Source: a virus
Virus record (IMG/VR): IMGVR_UViG_3300030117_007306
Coordinates: 1-56,912 of that record
DNA: 56,912 bases
Direction: 5' to 3' (one strand)
Below, piece after piece: positions 23,721 through 33,125 of this stretch. Made by a program: the position numbers and the translations under genes. Each line of letters begins with the position of its first letter. The first letter of the stretch is position 1. The notes beneath the pieces are model-generated. The model saw only the letters and a program-made list of their open reading frames with translations. It made no database searches and was not told where the DNA came from.

Positions 23721-24742
23721 AAAAGTATATCATTTTCTACCATACTTTCTACCATTCTGTCAAATGAAATTTTAGGTTGCCAGCCAAGTTCTTGCCTAGC
23801 TGGAGTGGAATCACCTAGAAGTAGATCTACTTCTGCTGGTCTGTAATATTTTTCATTTACTTCAGCCAGTATCGTATTTTCTTGATAAACTCTAAACTTT
23901 GCTTCTAAACCCTCTCCACTCCAAAGCCCCGGAATACCAGCGGAAGAAAAAGCTGACTGCACAAAATCTCTTACCGAGTGAGTTTCGTTGCTCGATAAAA
24001 TATATTCTTTTGGCTCGTCTTGGTTCATCATTAACCAAACGCCTTCCACGAAATCTCTACTGTCACTCCAGTCTCTTCTTGACTCGATATTTCCTAATTG
24101 TAATGGTTGAAAAAGTATTTTTTTATCTAAGGCGGTTTTTATCTCGCCAACTTTATCAGTAATTTTTCTAGTAACAAATTCTCTTCCTCTTTTAACCCCT
24201 TCGTGATTAAAAAGTATAGAATGGATAGCGTAAATATCGTAAGACTCTCTGTAGACTTTTACCATGTGCCTAGCAGAAGCTTTAGAGGCTCCATAAGGAC
24301 TTCTTGGCTTGATTGGATGCTTTAAGTCCTGTGGGCTATAGTCTACATCACCAAATTCTTCAGAAGAGCCTGCGCTGTAAAATCTACAGTCAGGCTTAAA
24401 TTTTCTAATAGCTTCTAAGAAGCGGATTACTCCGCCAGTATTTACATCTAGAACACTCAGAGGCATATCCCAACTAACTCCGACAAAAGAATTGGCTCCA
24501 AAGTTAATAATGTAATCCGGCAAAAGCTCTTTTACCAATCTGTCTATACTTGAGGAATCTGTAAGATCTCCGTCTACGAGTTCAAAATTATCATTGTTTT
24601 CAAAATCGCAAATATTCTCATGGTTAGGAGAGCCTGACCTACGAATCATTCCATAAATTTTAAATTTACCCAAGCCAAGCAAATAATCAGCCATGTTTGC
24701 GCCGTCTTGGCCTAAGATACCTGTAATTAATACTTTTTTCAT
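23699..24742 (-). CDS. gmd: GDP-mannose 4,6-dehydratase
   Basis: 347 residues, normal for Gmd. SDR Rossmann start ITGILGQDGANMADYLL, catalytic SSEEFG and YGASKASAR (Tyr-x3-Lys), then FNHEGVKRGREFVTRKIT and GNIESRRDWSDSRDFVEG, which are diagnostic of Gmd. It converts GDP-mannose to GDP-4-dehydro-6-deoxymannose, precursor of fucose, rhamnose or perosamine. With the DegT aminotransferase (25664..26776) and the GDP-fucose-synthase-like SDR (31163..31960), two possible next steps are present. Confidence 0.9.
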   Translation of the reverse strand: MKKVLITGILGQDGANMADYLLGLGKFKIYGMIRRSGSPNHENICDFENNDNFELVDGDLTDSSSIDRLVKELLPDYIINFGANSFVGVSWDMPLSVLDVNTGGVIRFLEAIRKFKPDCRFYSAGSSEEFGDVDYSPQDLKHPIKPRSPYGASKASARHMVKVYRESYDIYAIHSILFNHEGVKRGREFVTRKITDKVGEIKTALDKKILFQPLQLGNIESRRDWSDSRDFVEGVWLMMNQDEPKEYILSSNETHSVRDFVQSAFSSAGIPGLWSGEGLEAKFRVYQENTILAEVNEKYYRPAEVDLLLGDSTPARQELGWQPKISFDRMVESMVENDILLWQRKRS

Positions 24743-24753
24743 ATTTTTATTTT

Positions 24754-25671
24754 TTATTCTTTTGCAAAATACTTTTCATATTTTTTAAAATTATCAATTA
24801 AGTATTTCGGGTGAGTTTCTGATGTAAAGTTATTATTAATTTTTAAGTTATAATCTCTGTAGACAGTTTTTACAGCCTCCTCCTTATCTTTCATTTCAAA
24901 GTAAGGGTCTCTCCCTGCCGCCACATCTCTAGAGTGAGCCCAGCTCTTGTATTTCTTCAAAGCCTTTTCTCCGTCCGTGTCATCCAAAAAAGTAAAATGC
25001 CATCCGCCATTAGCCAAAGCTTCGTGGCTGCATATAGCAAAAACTCTAAACTCTGAGATTTTATGAATACTTAAATTCTCTAAAGTAGTAACTAGTCCGC
25101 AAATATCTTTTTTGCTAAAAAGATTAAACTTAAAAGCATAGAGGTCTAACTCAAAATGAATTACTGCATCCATGTAGACGGGACTTTTATAGTGATGAAA
25201 AACTTTAGAATATAAGCTATACTTTTCTTTTTTGTCAAAGATGGCTCTGGCTTTAGCAAAAGCCTCTTCTCTAAAAAGCTCGTCTAAGCCACCAAAGAAA
25301 ATTAAAGATTCCGGTTCGGGATTATTGTCTCTTAATACTTTTACTGCATATTCGTGTTGGAAATTTTCTCGACCCCAATCCTCACCGTTACAGTTAGGTT
25401 GGTTCTTGTGAATGTTGGTAAAATCTTCAGAAGCTAAGTTGGGATACTTACTCATTTCCTCAGAGAACGAGTCGAATTTAGCATAAATTATTTTGTCTCC
25501 GTATTTTTTAAACCTTTCATGGTCAAAATTATAAGACTTTTTTAACCCAGTGTGAGTTTCTCCGGCTTCAACAATAATAAATTGGTCAACAAAATTTTGC
25601 TCTTGATTTATTTTTAATTCCAATAAATCGTTCTCGTTGAAGAACATTATGCAGCTGTATACTTTACTCAT
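24754..25671 (-). CDS. Glycosyltransferase family 17-like
   Basis: 305 residues. The N-terminus (CIMFFNENDLLELKINQ, then VDQFIIVEAGETHTGLKKS) matches the pattern of GT17 beta-1,4-mannosyl GlcNAc transferases and their bacterial relatives, followed by FFGGLDELF as a possible DxD-like metal site and a WHFTFL motif. Cytoplasmic, no membrane segment. Acceptor unknown; probably one sugar of the glycan made by this island. Overlaps the aminotransferase end by 8 nt. Confidence 0.7.
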   Translation of the reverse strand: MSKVYSCIMFFNENDLLELKINQEQNFVDQFIIVEAGETHTGLKKSYNFDHERFKKYGDKIIYAKFDSFSEEMSKYPNLASEDFTNIHKNQPNCNGEDWGRENFQHEYAVKVLRDNNPEPESLIFFGGLDELFREEAFAKARAIFDKKEKYSLYSKVFHHYKSPVYMDAVIHFELDLYAFKFNLFSKKDICGLVTTLENLSIHKISEFRVFAICSHEALANGGWHFTFLDDTDGEKALKKYKSWAHSRDVAAGRDPYFEMKDKEEAVKTVYRDYNLKINNNFTSETHPKYLIDNFKKYEKYFAKE

Positions 25672-26776
25672 AATTATTAATCGCTTCTATAACATAGTTC
25701 AAATCCGTTTCAGGCATAAAAGGATGAATCGGCAAACTGACCAACTTTCCACAATATTCCAGAGTCTTAGGATTCTCAAACTTATATTGTTCAAAAAATG
25801 GCATCTTCTCTATAGCAATAGGATAATGAATACCATTTTGTATTCCCATATTGTCAAGATAAGAAACAAACCTCTCTCTATCTTCAACTAAAACAGGATA
25901 TATATGATATGTATTATAGCTACAATAGGAGGAGTTGTTAAAAGTTTTTATTAGGGGGTTGGTAATCCGTTCGGTATAATTCTGGCCAACCTTGACTCTT
26001 TTAGAGTTGTACTCATCAATAACTTTTATTTTTTCGCACAAGAAAGCGGCTTGAACTGGGTCGAGCCTATGATTAAAACCAAACTTATCGTGATGATACT
26101 TCTTTTTACTTCCGTAATTTCTTATCATCTTCAAGTTTTCATAGATTTTTTCTGAGTCAGTATTAGCGACTCCTGCGTCACCTATTGACCCTAAGTTTTT
26201 TCCCGGATACAAAGAGAAAGCCGAACAGTCTCCGACAGTCCCCGATAAAGTGCCGTCTTCAAATTTTGAACCATGAGCCTGAGAGCAATCTTCTACGATA
26301 GAGAAATCATACTTATCTTTTAATTCTGTTAGTCTTTGTTTATCAAAAGTATGACCATACATGCTAACAGGCACAACTATACAATCTTCATAACTATTTC
26401 TTTCTTCAGAAAGGAGCTCGTCTAGTAGACACATATCCATTTGATAGCTTTCGTCTACATCGACAAGACGTAAAGCTAAGTCTGGTTGCGCGTCTAATAT
26501 AGCTATAACGGTGGCAACAAAAGTATTAGCCTGAGTAACAACTAAAGTATTTTTATTTGGCTCAAAGCTTTTAATGCAAAGTTTGATGGCGTCTGTGCCG
26601 TTGCTAGCGCCTACGGAATATTTTCTATTAGAATAAGAAGAAAATAAGTCTTCAAATTCAGAAACATTTTTATCTAGTATATAGCTAGAGTTTTTAAAAA
26701 TACCCTCCAGCCTAGATAGAAACTTATCGTATAACGGTAAGTTTTGAGCGGCTAAATCATTAAAAAGAATTTTCAT
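25664..26776 (-). CDS. DegT/DnrJ/EryC1 sugar aminotransferase
   Basis: 370 residues. PLP enzyme: VGASNGTDAIKLCI near 57, VEDCSQAHGSKF near 160, and the PLP lysine in FSLYPGKNLGSIGDAG near 187, then YNHRLDPVQAAFL-type block. Family members transaminate keto-sugars made by 4,6- or 3-dehydratases, giving amino sugars. Followed by a LbH acyltransferase two genes on, which could N-acylate the product. Overlaps the Gfo/Idh/MocA gene by 17 nt. Confidence 0.88.
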   Translation of the reverse strand: MKILFNDLAAQNLPLYDKFLSRLEGIFKNSSYILDKNVSEFEDLFSSYSNRKYSVGASNGTDAIKLCIKSFEPNKNTLVVTQANTFVATVIAILDAQPDLALRLVDVDESYQMDMCLLDELLSEERNSYEDCIVVPVSMYGHTFDKQRLTELKDKYDFSIVEDCSQAHGSKFEDGTLSGTVGDCSAFSLYPGKNLGSIGDAGVANTDSEKIYENLKMIRNYGSKKKYHHDKFGFNHRLDPVQAAFLCEKIKVIDEYNSKRVKVGQNYTERITNPLIKTFNNSSYCSYNTYHIYPVLVEDRERFVSYLDNMGIQNGIHYPIAIEKMPFFEQYKFENPKTLEYCGKLVSLPIHPFMPETDLNYVIEAINNYE

Positions 26777-27635
26777 GTTCCAGTACCTGCAATGTATTTA
26801 GTGTTAGATCCATATTGCCTTCAGTATTCCCGCTTAAGAAAGCCTGTATAGAATTTTTCAAAGGAGAAGGGCCTTCTTCAAATAAATTTTTACCATTAAA
26901 TTCAAGTATGTTTTCTTTGTCGTCCCAAGTCAGAAAACCTTTTTCGAATTCAAAAATACATAGCCTATCTTTTTTACCATAATGCCAACTAGCGTTTATT
27001 TGAACTATAGTATCACCTCTAGCTTCATTATTGAAATAAAGTAGACCATGGCAACTGTCGTTAGTTTTAGAATTATGATATCTTTTATAGCCTATCCAAT
27101 TTGCCTTTTTAGGCATTTCTCCGAGCATGTATAAAATTATACTAACGTCATGAGAAGCTAAATCGTACTTCGCTGAAACGTCATGTCTTACAGGCCCGAG
27201 GTTTAACCTGTTCATACTAACGCTCTTTAAAGAACCGTGAAAGTTAATTGAGCCATCTTCTAATGAAAGTTCTGACCCTACTAATTTTTTAATAATGTTA
27301 ACTTGATTGTTGTAGGTAAAAATCCAATCTACAAATAACTGACATTCATTTTCTTCTGCTAAGCCGTATAAATCTATAGCCTCCATGTATGACATAACCA
27401 GAGGCTTTTCGCAAAACACGTCTATACCTTTAGATAGAAAATATCTACAATTCTCACTGTGCGAAGCAACAGGAGTAACGATAAAGACTTTGTCGCAAGA
27501 ATCTAAATCTGATCTTTTATTCGTGTCTGCTTTAACGTCATAAAGATCGTAAGTTATAATATCAAAGCCCTCTTCTTTTAAATTACTTAAAAGAATTTGG
27601 CCCCAATAGCCTGTTCCTACTAATCCTAGCTTCAT
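26760..27635 (-). CDS. Gfo/Idh/MocA-family oxidoreductase
   Basis: 291 residues. Rossmann start GLVGTGYWGQILLSNL and the EKPLVMSYMEA motif near 90 whose Lys is catalytic in this NAD(P)-dependent sugar dehydrogenase family. In 2,3-diamino or 3-amino sugar pathways such enzymes oxidise C3 before a DegT aminotransferase; here the two genes overlap in just that order. Slightly short for the family (usually about 330). Confidence 0.8.
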   Translation of the reverse strand: MKLGLVGTGYWGQILLSNLKEEGFDIITYDLYDVKADTNKRSDLDSCDKVFIVTPVASHSENCRYFLSKGIDVFCEKPLVMSYMEAIDLYGLAEENECQLFVDWIFTYNNQVNIIKKLVGSELSLEDGSINFHGSLKSVSMNRLNLGPVRHDVSAKYDLASHDVSIILYMLGEMPKKANWIGYKRYHNSKTNDSCHGLLYFNNEARGDTIVQINASWHYGKKDRLCIFEFEKGFLTWDDKENILEFNGKNLFEEGPSPLKNSIQAFLSGNTEGNMDLTLNTLQVLEHENSF

Positions 27636-28921
27636 TTTTTCGGCCCTTTAATTGTTTCAAATACAAAACATTTAGGATTAATTATTTCTTCTTTTTTTAT
27701 ATCTTTAGGGAAAGTTTTTCCTATGTTATTACCGTAGTAAATGTGAGTTTGCCTTAAGAATTTATATAAGGATTTGTAGTTAGCTTTAAATCTGCCATTG
27801 ATCATTAAGGTTCCTCTTCCCCAAGAGTTTCTCATTAAATAATCAAAAGACTCACTTCCCATTTCTATATCTGGTTGATCGCTTGTCTCTGTCAATTTTT
27901 CTTTAGTAAAATCAAAAACAAAAGAAGTGCCAAGATCGTTTAATCTAACGGAGCATTCTTCTAAATAACCAGAATTTTTTAATTCTAATATAGAACTCCA
28001 GTCATTTTTTTCTTTTAGTTTACTTTTCATAAACTTAAAAGATTCCTGTAAAGCTTCATGGCTGACGCTATTAGTAAAGTGAATTGGACGTCTGTGTTTT
28101 GGATCTACCTCCATCCATTTCAGAATAGCTTCAGAGCAGTCAGCCTCTTCTCCCACTTTCCATTCGTCCCCTAAATACATGGTAATAACTTTTCTATCAC
28201 TGTACCTGTTGGAAAATTCCTCTACGGTTATAGCGTCATCATTACAAAAAGAATTTTCTTCGTGAGAAAACCAAGCAAAACTGGCAAAAGGAATAATAAA
28301 CTTAGGGTCAAGTATTTTTATTTGAGCATCGTTTTTAACGTGAACCATATTTCTTGAAATTTCAATAGCTCTATTGTCTCCTTTGTTCCCAACCCAATTT
28401 GCCCAGCTGAATTGTGTCATTAAAACATCGATGTCTCCTAATAGTTTTTTTACAGGCAGCAAATCATCTTCTGTCTCCAGCCTGCAGTCATTAATGTTCA
28501 AGAGAGTTTTATTTTTGTAGGATACAGAGAGCCATGAGTCAAAACCTCCTTCTGTTCCGCATCCTATCTGAACTTTGTCGTTAAGGTAGTAAAACTCTAA
28601 GGGGTCCAGCTCTAATATTTCAAATCCTAATTTTTGGCAAAAATATTTAACTTTTTGGTCTGCCGTTTTTTGAAATAAGATAGTAATCTCTTTTTTCTTT
28701 TTTTCATTAATTTTCTTCAGGTCTTGTATGCTAAAGTGGTCAGGGTGTTCATGCGAATACCAGAGATAGTTAAAATCTAATGAATTTATATCTATATCTG
28801 ATTCAACCAACAAACTCCACCCATTATTAAACGGCGATCCACAATACCAAGGGTCCGTAAGTATTTTAACATCTCCGCAATCAATTATGGCGCTAGCGTG
28901 ATTAACAAACTTTATTTTCAT
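27632..28921 (-). CDS. MBL-fold protein, UlaG/CMP-NeuAc-hydroxylase-like
   Basis: 429 residues. Metallo-beta-lactamase fold: HASAIIDCGDVKILTDPWY near 8, then YSHEHPDHFS near 55, a HxHxDH metal site in the form HEHPDH, later NINDCR near 143. The long C-terminal extension is like that of CMAH-type MBL proteins found in polysaccharide loci, but no N-terminal Rieske domain is present. It probably modifies a nucleotide sugar or glycolipid; substrate unknown. Confidence 0.7.
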   Translation of the reverse strand: MKIKFVNHASAIIDCGDVKILTDPWYCGSPFNNGWSLLVESDIDINSLDFNYLWYSHEHPDHFSIQDLKKINEKKKKEITILFQKTADQKVKYFCQKLGFEILELDPLEFYYLNDKVQIGCGTEGGFDSWLSVSYKNKTLLNINDCRLETEDDLLPVKKLLGDIDVLMTQFSWANWVGNKGDNRAIEISRNMVHVKNDAQIKILDPKFIIPFASFAWFSHEENSFCNDDAITVEEFSNRYSDRKVITMYLGDEWKVGEEADCSEAILKWMEVDPKHRRPIHFTNSVSHEALQESFKFMKSKLKEKNDWSSILELKNSGYLEECSVRLNDLGTSFVFDFTKEKLTETSDQPDIEMGSESFDYLMRNSWGRGTLMINGRFKANYKSLYKFLRQTHIYYGNNIGKTFPKDIKKEEIINPKCFVFETIKGPKK

Positions 28922-28922
28922 T

Positions 28923-29363
28923 TTATATTTTTATTTTTGCAGGGTTTCCGTAAACCGTTGAATTATCTGGAATATTTTTTGTTACAACTGCCCCCGCTCC
29001 AATTATAACGTTATCTCCAATCACCACAGGTAAGATAGTCGCGTTAGAGCCTATCCGAACATTTTCACCCACTCTGGTTTTTTTTAATTTCCATTCTTTT
29101 ACCGAAGAAGAGTCTGAGAAAACATCATTTATAAACATTACGCCATGACCGATGAAGCAGTCCCGACCTACACTGACCCCCTCACAAATAAAAGAGTGCG
29201 ATTGAACTCTTGTTCGGTCTCCTATATTAACATTTTTTTGCACTTCGACAAAAGGTCCAATAAACACGTTATCACCCAATTCGCATCCGTATATGTTACT
29301 GGGTTCAATAATTTTAACATTATTCCCTATATTGACGCCTCTATTTTTAATTTTTGACTCCAT
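28923..29363 (-). CDS. Left-handed beta-helix acyltransferase (hexapeptide)
   Basis: 146 residues of hexapeptide repeats: GVNIGNNVKI, YGCELGDNVFIGPFVEV, DRTRVQSHSFICEGVSVGRDCFIGHG (in pieces), RIGSNATILPVVIGDNVIIGAGAVVTKN, then YGNPAKIKI. WlbB/WbbJ-type N- or O-acetyltransferases of sugar nucleotides have this architecture and length. It is the probable acylation step after the DegT aminotransferase. Confidence 0.85.
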   Translation of the reverse strand: MESKIKNRGVNIGNNVKIIEPSNIYGCELGDNVFIGPFVEVQKNVNIGDRTRVQSHSFICEGVSVGRDCFIGHGVMFINDVFSDSSSVKEWKLKKTRVGENVRIGSNATILPVVIGDNVIIGAGAVVTKNIPDNSTVYGNPAKIKI

Positions 29364-29380
29364 AATTTATAAAGTTATTT

Positions 29381-30058
29381 TCACTTCACAACTTTCGTCA
29401 AGAGGTCTCTAAGTTTATTTTCTTTATCTGACTGTCCGGGCAAGTGTACTACAAAATGGCCATCGTTCTCCTCGTATTTGTGGCATGGCATAACACCGGG
29501 GTCACAATCATGAATATAAGAATTAAACTCTTTGTTAGAAACGACGCTATAGCCATTCCTATATTCTTTTTTCAATCCATGTAAATCTATTTGGCCCTGT
29601 TCTGTTTCTGTCCACCAGTTTCCAACTACCGGCCCAGTTTCCCATATGTCTTTTAAAAACCTTAAAGATTTTTCGCAATTTCTGATAAAGAATGTACCTA
29701 CGTTTATTCCATTACAGTCTCTACCAACAATAAAAAAAGATTCGTCATCAACGAGGTCTTCTAACTTAACATTAAAATCCATGAATAATGCGTCTGTGTC
29801 TATCCAAAAAATCCAATCGATCGTAGGGTTGTCTCTAAGAATATTTTCCAGAAGCTTTATTTTAGACCAGCCTACAGCAATATTAGCAGGAGGCAGCCCG
29901 GTGCAAGGGATATCGCCTTTAGAAAGATCTAAATATTTATGAGAATTAATCTCTATATACTTATAGCCATGCTTGGCACAATAATCTTTTTTGTTCTGTG
30001 TGGTTACCTCAGCTTGCGCTCTGTGGTTTTCCGTGAAAACATGTAAAACTCCAAACAT
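29381..30058 (-). CDS. GT34-like (GMA12/MNN10) galactosyltransferase
   Basis: 225 residues. NKKDYCAKHGYKYIEI near 22 and IFWIDTDALFMD near 83 (DxD-type metal site DTD), then VGTFFIRNCEKSLRFL near 120 and HFVVHLPG near the end: the GMA12/MNN10 pattern. A paralogue lies at 35449..36174, in which the DxD is altered. No membrane segment, so cytoplasmic. Acceptor unknown. Confidence 0.8.
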   Translation of the reverse strand: MFGVLHVFTENHRAQAEVTTQNKKDYCAKHGYKYIEINSHKYLDLSKGDIPCTGLPPANIAVGWSKIKLLENILRDNPTIDWIFWIDTDALFMDFNVKLEDLVDDESFFIVGRDCNGINVGTFFIRNCEKSLRFLKDIWETGPVVGNWWTETEQGQIDLHGLKKEYRNGYSVVSNKEFNSYIHDCDPGVMPCHKYEENDGHFVVHLPGQSDKENKLRDLLTKVVK

Positions 30059-30059
30059 A

Positions 30060-31160
30060 TTATATTGTAAAATAACTTGCGTACTCCTTAACTTTTTTAT
30101 GAGCCCCAGATCCGTATGGTATATTATACTCTAATGAATAAGGAATTTCTACTTTTTCTAAATTTAAATCAGAAAATACATGAGGCAGTTCGTGCTCATT
30201 TTCTGAATTGACTAAATCATTCAACATAATTATTTTAGAATCTTTCTCAAAGGTCTGAATAAAGTCTTTTCTGTATTTAGAAAAATTACAATTTGGGACA
30301 TCTGGAGATATCTCCAGAATAACTGGTTTTTTAAGCCCCTCCGCTATAGCTAGAGGAGAGCTTTGATTACATAAATGCATTTTGCCTAGCTCAATAGCGA
30401 TAGCTACGTCATATAGGTCTTGGGTTTGGATTGTATCAACCTCACATACCTGCTCGCAAAAAGATTCATGCTCATCAGGCAGCCCTAAAAAACAAAAGTT
30501 TTCAGCGCCAAGCCTGTCTATAACCTTCTTCATAATGCTGGAAGTAGCGTTGTGCCTATTTGATCGGCTAACTGTATACTTTTTATCGTGTAAAGCTGGG
30601 ATAGATTCCGGCAAGTCTAACCAACGATCTGTCAAAGTCGACTTTGGTAGGTCAAACCTCTCTACGATTGACTCGAGCAACGTTGAAAAGTGCGAATCGT
30701 ATTCAGAAGGAAGCCAGTATAGGTTAGGCATGTAGTTTACATAGCTTTCTGTATCTGGCTTATCGAAAGTTAGTTCTTTTATGACAGGTTGGCCTAGCAG
30801 CTCTGAATAGTGGTCTATTAAAGACACGTTTAAATTAACAGAATCTTCTTTCGACGACTCTTTAGAAACTTTCTTGAAAAAGAATTTGCTGACTTCAAAA
30901 AACTCTTTTTTGTCTAAGTTTCTGATAAGGTCAGAATCATGAAAAAAAGCTCTATACATATTTCTTGAGATATGACCAAAAGACTTTATGTATGACTGTT
31001 GAAATAAAAGTCTTGCTAAAAGGTCTGGCTTTTTCTCTGTAGGAGTCTGGTGGTTTGGATCTGCATTTACAGGAAATATAAAGCCAGCGCTTCTGAATTT
31101 CTTTAGGAGAGGCAAAGCATAAATCGAATCCCCGCAATCGGCATTAATTAAAACATTCAT
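30060..31160 (-). CDS. GT9-fold glycosyltransferase-like protein
   Basis: 366 residues. N-terminus NVLINADCGDSIYALPLLKKF, C-half with FCFLGLPDEHESFC and IAIELGKMHLCNQSSPLAIAEGLKKPVILE, the spelling of the nucleotide-sugar site of heptosyltransferase-like GT-B folds. The 242-residue protein at 36171..36899 is a shorter relative. Specific activity not predictable. Separated from the GT34 gene by 1 nt. Confidence 0.6.
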   Translation of the reverse strand: MNVLINADCGDSIYALPLLKKFRSAGFIFPVNADPNHQTPTEKKPDLLARLLFQQSYIKSFGHISRNMYRAFFHDSDLIRNLDKKEFFEVSKFFFKKVSKESSKEDSVNLNVSLIDHYSELLGQPVIKELTFDKPDTESYVNYMPNLYWLPSEYDSHFSTLLESIVERFDLPKSTLTDRWLDLPESIPALHDKKYTVSRSNRHNATSSIMKKVIDRLGAENFCFLGLPDEHESFCEQVCEVDTIQTQDLYDVAIAIELGKMHLCNQSSPLAIAEGLKKPVILEISPDVPNCNFSKYRKDFIQTFEKDSKIIMLNDLVNSENEHELPHVFSDLNLEKVEIPYSLEYNIPYGSGAHKKVKEYASYFTI

Positions 31161-31162
31161 AA

Positions 31163-31960
31163 CTAGCTCCAGTACCCTATATCAGCAATTAACTCTTTGT
31201 GAGTTTGTTTTATCCTGTCGGACAAGCTTTGACACTTTATAGGTAAGTCTCTATATCTCGAAGTATATTCCGCATCTTCGCCCGCTTCTAGTATTTTTAT
31301 TTTTTTAGAATATGATTGGTCTAATTTCGATATTTCTTTACATATATCAAAAAGATTAATTTTATCTTTATAACAACAGTCTACAACTTTAGGAAGGTTT
31401 TCGGAGAAAATATAAAAATTTATCAATTTTAAAATATCATCCATGTGAAAAAAATCCATATATTTATTTTTATGGACCACCATGTCTTCGTTGTATATCA
31501 GCTTCAATAAGTTTGATTTTATAAACCTAGTATTTAACTCGCCATAGTTAAATAAGCCATATATTCTTAAATTATAAAAATAATCATTCTTCTTGATAGA
31601 TTCGTAAATAATTTTTTTACTAAAACCGTAAGCAGTGTTCGTTTTGTATAACTCTGCGCCTGAGCCAAAAGATATAAATTTATGATATGATTTTCTATTG
31701 TCTAGCAGGTTGTAGTACATTCTAAGATTGTCATTCAAAACTGTACTTTCATCTTCTTTTAACCTGCTCCCTCCTTTGGCTGCACAATGAATGACGCAAT
31801 CAAAATTGTCTGTCCTTGAAAAGAATTCATTTACTTGACTAGAATTTGTTAAATCAAGTACGCCTCTGTGAAGCTCTACGACGTTAAGTTGAAATTTTCT
31901 AAGATGCTGGCACAAATAACTGCCTAAAAATCCTTTCGAGCCTGTAACTAGAATATTCAC
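31163..31960 (-). CDS. SDR epimerase/reductase (GDP-fucose-synthase or RmlD-like)
   Basis: 265 residues. Rossmann start NILVTGSKGFLGSYLCQHL, HCAAKGG near 60, SFGSGAEL and YGFSKKI (Tyr-x3-Lys) near 103-118. The spelling HCAA...GSGAE...YG-SK is that of the extended SDRs which epimerise and reduce 4-keto-6-deoxy sugars. It could act on the Gmd product. Short C-terminus compared with GDP-fucose synthase (about 310). Confidence 0.75.
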   Translation of the reverse strand: MNILVTGSKGFLGSYLCQHLRKFQLNVVELHRGVLDLTNSSQVNEFFSRTDNFDCVIHCAAKGGSRLKEDESTVLNDNLRMYYNLLDNRKSYHKFISFGSGAELYKTNTAYGFSKKIIYESIKKNDYFYNLRIYGLFNYGELNTRFIKSNLLKLIYNEDMVVHKNKYMDFFHMDDILKLINFYIFSENLPKVVDCCYKDKINLFDICKEISKLDQSYSKKIKILEAGEDAEYTSRYRDLPIKCQSLSDRIKQTHKELIADIGYWS

Positions 31961-32436
31961 TTTTCAAGATTTATATAAGTGGGTCGACGAGGAAAATCTA
32001 AAATTATTTTTTTAATAGATTCTGCGTCCAAGTTTTCTTTTTTATATTTTTTTATGTTATCAAATGTAGATAATATATCTAAGTCATCGTGAGCCCAATG
32101 AGAATACCCTAGCTTGCCATAGTCTTTGTCTCTGCCTCCGCCTACTAGAGTAATCGGTATTTTATCTTTGTCTAAAAAATTTCTTATCAACTCAAAAGGC
32201 CTGTATAATAAAAATGGAGTAATGGAATAAACTACAGGTATTTTATTAGATAAAGCCATACCGCAAGCCATGCCTATAGCCAACTGCTCGCAAGAGCCGG
32301 TATTGATAAATCTGTCAGGGTAATCAATTTTAATTTTGTCCCACAAACCATAACCAAGGTCAGCAGTGAGTAAACAAATAGGTTGATTTTTACCCATCAA
32401 ATCATGTAATATTTCAGCGAATTCTTTTCTTTTCAT
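31957..32436 (-). CDS. Transketolase pyrimidine-binding subunit
   Basis: 159 residues, only the PYR domain: LLTADLGYGLWDKI, then NTGSCEQLAIGMACGMAL with the conserved Glu that activates thiamine diphosphate, and GGRDKDYGKLGYSHWAHDDL. The partner PP-domain protein is encoded 4 nt upstream at 32441..33124. The C-terminal domain of true transketolases is missing, so this two-gene enzyme is a minimal ThDP ketolase-like unit, perhaps making a branched or C2-extended sugar. Confidence 0.8.
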   Translation of the reverse strand: MKRKEFAEILHDLMGKNQPICLLTADLGYGLWDKIKIDYPDRFINTGSCEQLAIGMACGMALSNKIPVVYSITPFLLYRPFELIRNFLDKDKIPITLVGGGRDKDYGKLGYSHWAHDDLDILSTFDNIKKYKKENLDAESIKKIILDFPRRPTYINLEK

Positions 32437-32440
32437 TTAG

Positions 32441-33124
32441 TCAAAAAACCTCTGTGCTATAATAATCTTCGCAATATTGCTCGTATGCGTCCGCGTGAGC
32501 GAGAGCTTTATTATAGTCTTCTTCAGACATTATGTGATAATGAGCATTAAGTCCTTTTAGGCAAGGCGTATCAAGAAAATCTGTTTCGTAAAAATATAAC
32601 TGCCTATCTGGCACAAAAGCTGCAAGTTTTTTTCTAAGATCCACCAAGTCAACAGAATCATAAGCGCAATAACCGTTCGCGTTCACATATATATTTATGT
32701 TTTTAATATTATTTTTAGATATAAAATTTAGAGATTCCCAAACAGAGCCTTCTGCGCACTCTCCGTCAGATATGATACAATGGACTTTTCTATCAGGATT
32801 AGATACAGCGTAACCAACCGCAACAGTTATACCCAATCCCAAGCTGCCTGTTGAGCAGTCTATACCTGACCTTGGATCTAAGTTGGGGTGACACCCATGC
32901 TTTTCTAAAAGAGCCTCTGCGTTTTCATCTTCGAACGCCTCAAGACAACAGTATAGAGCTACTGACGAATGCCCGCAGGAAAGCACGACTTTATCTGCGG
33001 GATGCTTGTCGCTAAATATTCTATGAAGAATAGGCAGGCAGCTTATGTAGCTGCCTATATGACTCAACTTGTTTTTGTAGCATATACCAAGAATTTGTTT
33101 TTGTATTTTATGAATAGAGGTCAT
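32441..33124 (-). CDS. Transketolase diphosphate-binding subunit
   Basis: 227 residues. PP domain of a transketolase: HIGSYISCLPIL near 22, HSSVALYCCLEAF, STGSLGLGITVAVGYA near 92, and the ThDP-Mg motif SDGECAEGSVWESLNFI...NANGYC near 117-155. Pairs with the PYR subunit downstream. Neighbouring RmlB-like and RfbH-like genes make keto-deoxy sugars that could be its acceptor. Confidence 0.82.
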   Translation of the reverse strand: MTSIHKIQKQILGICYKNKLSHIGSYISCLPILHRIFSDKHPADKVVLSCGHSSVALYCCLEAFEDENAEALLEKHGCHPNLDPRSGIDCSTGSLGLGITVAVGYAVSNPDRKVHCIISDGECAEGSVWESLNFISKNNIKNINIYVNANGYCAYDSVDLVDLRKKLAAFVPDRQLYFYETDFLDTPCLKGLNAHYHIMSEEDYNKALAHADAYEQYCEDYYSTEVF

Positions 33125-33125
33125 T

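Noticed and set aside
29145-29357. Rightward open frames opposite the carbohydrate genes and elsewhere
   Set aside because: They are antisense shadows of well-supported genes with no start signals or domain content.
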